The notes beneath the pieces were generated by a model. That model did not search any database and was not told where the DNA came from. It saw only the letters and a list, made by a program, of their open reading frames with translations. Below, in pieces: positions 57,733-64,000 of a DNA stretch of 64,000 nt. Within the stretch, counting starts at the first letter, position 1, and each line of letters starts with the position of its first letter. This stretch comes from Penicillus capitatus (taxonomy: Eukaryota > Chlorophyta): NCBI GenBank assembly GCA_965649825.1, contig OZ287716.1:124001-188000 (forward strand). The letters run 5' to 3'. Made by a program: the position numbers and the translations under genes.

Positions 57733-58812
57733 ATGACTGGAGGACTGGGATCTGTGTCTCGCGGTCTTTATAATGCATGGCGTCAAATCTGGGAATCCAG
57801 TGCCGTTCTCGATGCTCAGCCTGTTCTAGCGAAGGCGAAAATCCGTTTTGCAAAGACCGTCGCCACTCTCGCTTTTGAATACGGCACACTCAAAGGTAAA
57901 GCGCGACTGTCCCGTCAGGACTTGAGTGTTACAGCGACAAAAGAAGTGCCGGTTACAGTGCCGCCGAATGTGACGAACGAAGAAGAGCATCTGTCAGAAA
58001 GCAAGGTTGCAGTGGTGATTCCTGCTCTGGTGACGAACAAAAAACACTCAGAGAATCTCCATCGCGTCATCGACTGCGTCTACCAGCAGTCCATGACACC
58101 TTCTCTTGTCATTGTGGTCGATGACGGATCCCCTGTTGCACAGGCATCCATTCTTCGCCATTCATTTCCCCATTTAACTATTATCCGTTCTGAGCAAAAT
58201 GAAGGTCCTGCTGCTGCCAGAAACAAAGGATTCAAGGCTGCGCGAAGAGCAAAAATGGACTTTGTTTGCTTCACCGATGCTGATTGTCTGCCAGAAAAGA
58301 CATGGGTCGAAAACACGCTGAAGCATTTCGAACAGCACCCATTAGATGATATCATTGGTGGTATCACACGATCGTTCAATGGAAAGAACTATGTGGAACT
58401 GTTTCATGATGCCTTTGGAACGCTCAACGGCCGACTCCTGCCAGACGGTACGCTGCTCTATGCTGCCAGTTGCAATATGGGCGTCCGCCTGAACACCGTT
58501 GCGGTAGAGTTTAACCCGGTGTTCTCCGAAGCGGCATTCGAAGACATCGATTTCTGTATCAATGCCAGAAAAGCTGGCGCAATTCTAAAGTCAGACGAGA
58601 GTGTGCGGGTCGTCCACGACTACGATGCGTCTATGGAAGGGCTGATTAAGCAATTCACCCGCTATGGGCGATCTTCTTCTTTGATGCAAAAGCTCCACCC
58701 ATACTATCATTCATGGCTTGCAACGACACAGTCGGTGCCAGTCAAGAAATTCTCTCATGACGACGGGTCAGACTCATCTTGTTCGTTATTGGAGAATCGA
58801 GGTTGGACTTAG
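57733..58812 (+). CDS. Family 2 glycosyltransferase
   Basis: Intronless 359-residue protein with a GT-A fold. After about 95 N-terminal residues the domain opens VAVVIPALVTNKKHSENLHR, then VIVVDDGSP, NEGPAAARNKGFKAARRAK, FTDADCLPEKTWVEN (the DxD metal motif, about 182-184), AASCNMGVRLNTVAVEF and FEDIDFCINARKAGA (the ED acid), VRVVHDYDASMEGLIKQFTR. The ARNKG and FEDIDF motifs are common in bacterial GT2 enzymes that build exopolysaccharide or cell-surface glycans. No TM segment or signal peptide is evident. Lack of introns in an intron-rich region and bacterial-like motifs make transfer plausible, but that needs a phylogeny. Donor and acceptor are unknown. Confidence 0.87.
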   Translation: MTGGLGSVSRGLYNAWRQIWESSAVLDAQPVLAKAKIRFAKTVATLAFEYGTLKGKARLSRQDLSVTATKEVPVTVPPNVTNEEEHLSESKVAVVIPALVTNKKHSENLHRVIDCVYQQSMTPSLVIVVDDGSPVAQASILRHSFPHLTIIRSEQNEGPAAARNKGFKAARRAKMDFVCFTDADCLPEKTWVENTLKHFEQHPLDDIIGGITRSFNGKNYVELFHDAFGTLNGRLLPDGTLLYAASCNMGVRLNTVAVEFNPVFSEAAFEDIDFCINARKAGAILKSDESVRVVHDYDASMEGLIKQFTRYGRSSSLMQKLHPYYHSWLATTQSVPVKKFSHDDGSDSSCSLLENRGWT

Positions 58813-59814
58813 TAGTCGGAACGGTCTTATGAAATAACAGAACGGGCTGTTTTTTGAAAGGCTCTTTAATCTCTGTATATTTTGAAGCGTTTTTGCAGAC
58901 GATAAAGGAAGTAGCAGACATAAATGATCTAGCACGATAAGATGAACGACGTAAACAGAACTGCTTCGAGTTTCCACAGATTCTAGTCAATCACAGTCAG
59001 GGATGTGCAGAATAAAGCGTTGATAGGAGATGCGATGACACGACAGGAGAGCACGCTACATTTCTGTAGTTAGCATCGTAGAGCCGTCGATCATCGTTTT
59101 CCTCATACTGTAAGGACCGAAGATATTGCAAACAGAGGTCTAAGCGCGTCGAGGCCATGAATAGAAACGCATCGGTCGGGTTTTCTTACAGAACGAGCAG
59201 TATATCATTTTATATGTAAACGTCCTGTCATTCGACAGTGACGTCTCTTGATCTAACAGAATTCAGTTTGATCACAGTGGTGGTGTAATGCTCTCTCATT
59301 CGCGAACACACGTCGTCATCTCTGTAAGACAAGATAGGTAGGCGGCGCCATGCTGCATTCTATTCTGTGGAGGCAATCTCCATCTGAGATAAACACGCTG
59401 GCGGCTAAAAGGTTCCTTAAAAATCGTCTAGTGCATTCGACACAGGGAAGATTACGTGAGGTCTTTGACAGCAGTTCATTCTTACGCCATATCACTCTTT
59501 CCAAAACTAAAACCTCTGATATCACACTTCATTGTGTGTGGCAAAATACGAAAGGTAAAAAGAAAACAGAGAGCTTTGACAGCAGATCTTCTTTCAGCCT
59601 GTTTGCTGGACGCAACTCTACAACTGATAACGGTGTTTTCATCTTGTCTCTGTATCTGTATACTGTGACGTTGTTTAGAGAGGAGATTGTGTAAAGAATA
59701 GCTAACCTGTAGATCACTTCCTTAAAGTGCGATGATGTTGATCTGCGAGGCAGACTCGGATTTGGCGGCTTGTACTAGCTTCAATCCAGAACTGCCTTCA
59801 CCGGCAGCCAGGCA
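58813..59814. other. Gene-poor region
   Basis: About 1 kb with no recognisable gene. It contains one plus-strand frame with an ATG (59350-59694, 114 codons, starting MLHSILWRQSPSEINTLAAK) that has no domain or homology I can see and is probably spurious. Confidence 0.45.
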
Positions 59815-60680
59815 TTAGGTAAGACGCCCATTGTTGCCTCCACTGTCAGCCAGAGCGGTCGGATGGCCTCCAGTGACGGCCAGAGCGGTCGCCAGACAAA
59901 GAACTAGGCACCCACGGCGAATTCCCGCGGGCGCCAGACTGAGGTTTAGGCGCCCACGACAGCCTCCAATAGCCGCCAGACTTAGGGCTAGGCGCCCATG
60001 ACGGACTCCAGCGGAAGCCAGAATGAGGACTATGCGCCACGACGGCCTCTTTTGGCCGTCAGATGTCAGGTAGGACGCCGCCACGACGGCCTTTGGTCGC
60101 TGAGAAGGCCTCCAGTAGCAGCATGAGAGCAGGATGCCGCCACGACGGCCTCTCTTGGACGCCAGATGTCGGTCAGAGATCATCGCTGACGGCCTCTTTT
60201 GGCCGTCAGACGTCAGGTAGGACGCCGCCACGACGGCCTTTGGTCGGTGAGAAGGCCTCCAGTAGCAGCGTGAGAGCAGGATGCCGCCACGACGGCCTCT
60301 CTTGGACGCCAGATGTCGGTCAGAGATCATCTCTGACGGCCTCTTTTGGCCGTCAGACGTCAGGTAGGACGCCGCCACGACGGCCTTTGGTCGCTGAGAA
60401 GGCCTCCAGTAGCAGCGTGAGAGCAGGATGCCGCCACGACGGCCTCTCTTGGCCGCCAGATGTCGGTCAGAGATCATCTCTGACGGCCTCTTTTGGCCGT
60501 CAGACGTCAGGTAGGACGCCGCCACGACGGCCTTTGGTCGCTGAGAAGGCCTCCAGTAGCAGCGGGAGATTGAGTAGGACGCCCATGGCGGCCTTTGCGC
60601 CGCCGCCAGACGTCAGGTAGGACGCCCATGGCTGCATCCAGTGTCGGCCAGATCGGTAAGTAGAACCCCCATGATGCAAT
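59815..60680. repeat. 147-bp tandem repeat with degenerate flanks
   Basis: Direct repeats of a 147-bp unit starting at 60041, 60188 and 60335, with a partial fourth at 60482 to about 60565. Units differ at only a few positions. The flanks (59815-60040 and 60566-60680) are diverged pieces of the same GC-rich motif (GACGGCCTC / GCCGCCAGA). Because 147 is a multiple of three, several frames stay open on both strands (minus to 236 codons, plus to 185); I regard these as by-products, not genes. Confidence 0.92.
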
Positions 60681-60720
60681 TTTCTCTCCAATCACAGCGT
60701 GACCATAATCAGATTATGTA

Positions 60721-61420
60721 GGTCGGTCTCGACAGCCTCAGCTTCAGCAGCAGCAACACATCAGACAGCTATTCCAGGTCGGCCTCCATAGACTCAGCAG
60801 CAGCAACACATCAGACAGGTAATCCAGGTCGGCCTCGACAGCCTCGGCAGCAGCAACACATCAGACAGCTATTCCAGGTCGGTTTTGGCATCCTCGGCAG
60901 CAGCAACACATCAGACAGGTAATCCAGGTCGACCTCCATAGACTCAGCAGCAGCAACACATCAGACAGGTAATCCAGGTCGGCCTCGACAGCCTCGGCAG
61001 CAGCAACACATCAGACAGGTAATCCAGGTCGACCTCCATAGACTCAGCAGCAGCAACACATCAGACAGGTAATCCAGGTCGGCCTCGACAGCCTCGGCAG
61101 CAGCAACACATCAGACAGGTAATCCAGGTCGGTTTTGGCATCCTCGGCAGCAGCAACACATCAGACAGGTAATCCAGGTCGACCTCCATAGACTCAGCAG
61201 CAGCAACACATCAGACAGGTAATCCAGGTCGACCTCCATAGACTCAGCAGCAGCAACACATCAGACAGGTAATCCAGGTCGGCCTCGACAGCCTCGGCAG
61301 CAGCAACACATCAGACAGGTAATCCAGGTCGGTATCGGCAGCCTCGGCAGCAGCAACACATCAGACAGCTATTCCAGGTCGGTCTCGACAGCCTCAGCAG
61401 CAGTATCATTATCAAACAGG
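60721..61420. repeat. 50-bp minisatellite, 14 copies
   Basis: Fourteen head-to-tail 50-bp units, phased by CAGCAACACA at 60751, 60801, 60851 and so on. The last half of each unit is constant (GCAGCAACACATCAGACAG), the first half varies among about three main types (GGCCTCGACAGCCTCGGCAG, GACCTCCATAGACTCAGCAG, GGTTTTGGCATCCTCGGCAG). The types are arranged non-randomly, as if blocks of several units were copied together. Most units contain CAG|GTAATC. Confidence 0.95.
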
Positions 61421-61607
61421 TAAAAAACACGCCAGCCTCCTTAGAGCAAAACAGCAGATTTAGCACAGCCTCCATGAAAAAACACAGCAAATGGTCTTCT
61501 ACACCCTCTATGCAAAAGCCAGCCAACACAGAGCCAACCACAACAAAGCGATGGTGGAATGGCAGAAAGCATCACAAGAAAATAAAGTCCCTTTTTTATT
61601 TTTTTTT

Positions 61608-61626
61608 GTCACACTTTTAGTGTGAC
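61608..61626. repeat. Hairpin flanked by T-tracts
   Basis: GTCACAC, loop TTTTA, GTGTGAC: a perfect 7-bp stem with a long T-run before it and another right after it. Possible transcript 3'-end or stalled-replication structure; nothing beyond the fold supports a role. Confidence 0.5.
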
Positions 61627-61751
61627 ATTTTTTTGTTTTTTTGTTTTTAAATTTTCTTTGCTCAAAGAAAACAGCTTGAAAAAACTCAGAAGATCTGGAT
61701 CTGCCCCCACCCTATTTGTCCTAGTTCTGGATAGAAACCTACACAAAAACA

Positions 61752-62801
61752 TTAGGTATAAGAGAGAAAAGAAGGAAATTGACTTACGCATTGTCCCGAC
61801 ATAAAAAATAGTCGTTGCGGGATGACCGGCGGACAAATCTGTACACATTGGCCCGACAGAAAATACGGACGTGGATGGAATCCACCCGATCTGACAGAAA
61901 AGATAAAGGGACGGGGAGGAATGGGAGGTGGCTGATTAAGAGAGAAGAGGGATGTCCGTATAGGAAAGGGAGGCGGACGCGCAGGCAGGGAGAAAAGTAA
62001 GGGACGAGAGGGGATTAAGGGCGGAGGCGATGCAGGAATACAAAATACACTAGGCCGTTGGGGAAACAAGGAAGAGTGGACAGGTTGGCAGGAGGCAGGA
62101 GACTGGACAGGCTGCGGAAAGGGAAGAGGGGACCATTCCATACGGGGAGACTGGGAGGCTGGCGACTGTGGCGTCTGGGGAAAAGAAGAAGCAGACCACT
62201 CCATGTGTGGCAGCTGAGAGGCTAGCGACTCCGGCGACTGCGACTCCTGCGGGACAGAAAGAGGAACAGACTGGGAGGCAGGCTGCTGGACAGGGTAAGA
62301 GAAGGCAGGCTGGCCAGAAGCAGGCTGCGAGACTGGTGTCGGCGCGGCAGGCTGCGTGGCCGCCGGAGGCCCGGTCGGCTGAGAGGATGACGGCGGCGAT
62401 GGTGGACGCGCGGGAGGCGGCTGAGCAGCAGGCTGGCCCTCTTGGGCCAACCGCGCTTGCCTCTCCGCGGCCGAAAGGACCCTTGCCCTCCGCCCGGGCC
62501 GAGGCTGTGCGCGTTGGTCCCTATTGGGACCAAAGCGCACAGGAGGGGTCTGAGCAGCCACGTGCTCCTGACCCCTCAGTGCGGTCGATTGGGCCTTGAG
62601 GTCCCAATACAACCGCACCCTCGCGGCCTCGTCCAGGCCCACGAAGGCCCTGGGTGGATGATTGCCCAGGACCTCCCCTAAGGTCACCTGGGCGAAGCTA
62701 CAGAACACACAAAGGTTAGACAACCCTAGAAGAACAGGGCGGCAGCGCATTGTCGGTAACGTGTAACCGCCATCGTCTGGACGGCAGCCAGACGCTTCCA
62801 T
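61752..62801 (-). CDS. Proline-rich low-complexity protein (doubtful)
   Basis: 349-codon frame with an ATG. The first about 80 residues look like ordinary protein (HPPRAFVGLDEAARVRLYWD), then comes a long Pro/Ser/Ala/Gln-rich part (SQPTGPPAATQPAAPTPVSQ) with short internal repeats such as FxSGQCVxQ near the end. An upstream minus-strand exon (62930-62878, MSDAHMNSEDDYGYPGKP, strong GTGAGT donor) might belong to it, since LFDCILELAEHMEASGCRPD just upstream of the ATG also reads as coding, but I could not make the frames meet. The region is GC-biased and open on the other strand too, so this may be partly or wholly non-coding. Confidence 0.35.
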   Translation of the reverse strand: MEASGCRPDDGGYTLPTMRCRPVLLGLSNLCVFCSFAQVTLGEVLGNHPPRAFVGLDEAARVRLYWDLKAQSTALRGQEHVAAQTPPVRFGPNRDQRAQPRPGRRARVLSAAERQARLAQEGQPAAQPPPARPPSPPSSSQPTGPPAATQPAAPTPVSQPASGQPAFSYPVQQPASQSVPLSVPQESQSPESLASQLPHMEWSASSFPQTPQSPASQSPRMEWSPLPFPQPVQSPASCQPVHSSLFPQRPSVFCIPASPPPLIPSRPLLFSLPARPPPFPIRTSLFSLNQPPPIPPRPFIFSVRSGGFHPRPYFLSGQCVQICPPVIPQRLFFMSGQCVSQFPSFLSYT

Positions 62802-63478
62802 GTGCTCAGCAAGCTCCAGGATGCAGTCGAAGAGCTCTGTAGCGCGCGGCGCGTCGAAGCATGGGTAGAGGACTCACGGTTTGCCCGGGTAGCCGTAATC
62901 GTCCTCAGAATTCATGTGTGCGTCAGACATCGTCCTTGGAATACCTCGCAGAGAACAACAGAAGGACTCGGAAAACAGAACGCAGGAACTCGGAAACTCG
63001 AGTGCGGAAGGCTCGGCGACAGGACCTTTATAGGCCGCCTCGGTTGCCGAGCGCGACCTGCGGTTGGCGGCTGGGAACCGTGGCAGTTTGGCGGCGCTGC
63101 ATGCGCCGCCGGACAAAGAATCGGCCGCCAGACCCCTAGAGACGCAGAGTACTGTCGTCGGGATGCGCGACGTGAAAGGGAGAACGCTTCTGGCAGCTTA
63201 GCGAAGTGTTTTACAAGAGAAATTCCTTACAGTTTGTCTGTGTGCCACGCTCTGTGTGTAACGCGCATGCGTTCTCTGCGGCCGTTTCGACGCGGATCTC
63301 CGAACGGCAAACCGCTCGACTCAGCTCCGCGTTGTCCGAGCAGAGGAACGCGGCGGGCGTTCTCTCTTGCAGAAGCGGCACGGACTCTACGTCTGGACGG
63401 CCGTCTGTTTCGGGCGTCTCCGTCGCAAACGCCGTCGACAGGGCGTTCTGCGCGGTGTAACGCGAATCGGTTCAATGA
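62802..63478. other. GC-rich region without a supported gene
   Basis: About 680 bp with long open frames on both strands caused by base composition. It holds the possible upstream exon 62930-62878 on the minus strand (see the proline-rich entry). Nothing else is supported. Confidence 0.4.
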
Positions 63479-64000
63479 ACTGTCGACGGCCCTAACTCCC
63501 TCGAACATGGAAGGCCGAACCAGACGACGCCCTGCGAGAACCGGACGGCCACGGAGTCGTCGTTTCGGTTCGTGCTCGCGCACAGCCTCGAGGGGGTGCT
63601 TTGGAGGACGCCGTTCGCTCCAACTAGCGAAGTTCTATCGCATTGTGTGGCTGCTGTGCATGATTGCTGCTCTGTCTGCGAAGCCATCGATCAGGCAGCT
63701 TCGAGAGCAACTTGTGCGATGGCACTGTTGATCGCGGTCTGGGCCAGTTGCGATCCAATGCTATCGCCTTCTTTCCGGCATGTTCTCTATTCTGCAGAGT
63801 TCACTAAAGCGGTGGATCACGACTGGAAAGGGATGGTATGCTGCTGCGTCCTCGTTGGAATCGTCCATGCCGTTCCGTTCTTGTGTCTGGCGAGTTCTGA
63901 TTTTATGAGGGCTGCGACGGAGAACGTCCGTCTTCTGTTCAGAGACCACTTGTCGAAGATCTCTGTAATGAAAGACGAATAACTGCCGCCGAGTATTCTG
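63479..64000 (+). CDS. Partial gene running off the right edge, unknown
   Basis: The frame is open from 63479 with protein-like content: VLWRTPFAPTSEVLSHCVAA, CEAIDQAASRATCAMALLIA, FRHVLYSAEFTKAVDHDWKG. The first ATG in frame is at 63719, so a 5' exon may be missing. Read straight through, it continues with a hydrophobic stretch and ends at 63982. Alternatively a GT donor after WKGM (63837) and a downstream acceptor lead to a frame (VQRPLVEDLCNERRITAAEY) that is still open at 64000. No family recognised. Confidence 0.38.

Noticed and set aside
59815-60620. Long frames on both strands over the 147-bp repeat
   Set aside because: They follow from a repeat length divisible by three with high GC. 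Both strands are open at once and encode only the repeat.
60721-61420. CRISPR-like array
   Set aside because: The repeats are directly adjacent with no unique spacers and the surroundings are eukaryotic, so it is a minisatellite.
62802-63731. 309-codon Arg-rich plus-strand frame
   Set aside because: It begins without an ATG, is Arg/Ala-rich as expected from GC bias, and overlaps better candidates on the other strand and in another frame.

Overview
This window is compact nuclear DNA from a eukaryote, probably a unicellular alga or a relative of one. It holds about 25 recognisable eukaryotic protein genes in the first 59 kb, on both strands, often separated by fewer than 100 bp. Almost every gene with introns has very short ones: those I could trace run from about 33 to 68 bp, mostly 43 to 60. 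An unusual share of them start with GC instead of GT. Plastid-lineage hints are an LpxC gene, a tandem-LOV photoreceptor-like protein, a plant-type SUMO ligase order (SAP, PHD, PINIT, SP-RING) and an SNF1/AMPK-type kinase with UBA and KA1 parts. A mitochondrial HslU gene would fit several algal and protist lineages. I cannot name the species.

Layout. 1-6.1 kb: threonyl-tRNA synthetase (C-terminus off the left edge), proteasome alpha subunit PSMA3, a protein with two LOV domains and no effector, and a SET-domain methyltransferase. 6.4-12.6 kb: a long coiled-coil protein, a BSD-domain protein and an Hsp70-like ATPase that lacks the peptide-binding half. 13.2-20.9 kb: WDR4/Trm82, a SIZ1/PIAS SUMO ligase with a degenerate zinc site, an SPOUT-class methyltransferase and mitochondrial HslU. 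21.2-29.7 kb: LpxC, the U-box co-chaperone CHIP, splicing factor SF3B6, a four-TM membrane protein and a DDX5/Dbp2 helicase. 30-42 kb: a mitochondrial carrier, an ISCA2-like iron-sulfur protein, MCM2, a second copy of the LpxC 5' region, an EDEM-type mannosidase and a PPM-type methyltransferase. 42.4-58.8 kb: USP39, a kinesin-12-like motor, the SnRK1/AMPK alpha kinase, a basic protein, an AT-hook protein, CEBPZ/Noc1, a Nup54-like protein and a family 2 glycosyltransferase.

The last 5 kb differ: two unrelated tandem repeats (147-bp and 50-bp units), low-complexity proline-rich open frames and a partial gene running off the right edge. The genes are mainly housekeeping (translation, proteolysis, splicing, replication, protein quality control) and do not form one pathway, though proteostasis is well represented (PSMA3, HslU, CHIP, EDEM, Hsp70-like, SIZ1).

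Method limits: exon joins were chosen by eye from splice signals, reading frame and family conservation. Joins in conserved domains are good; those in low-complexity tails and N-termini are less certain. The most interesting items are the GC-AG introns, the SP-RING that lost its zinc ligands, the 1.26-kb duplication carrying the head of lpxC, the one-base overlap of two same-strand genes, the effector-less tandem LOV protein and the intron-sized 50-bp repeat.
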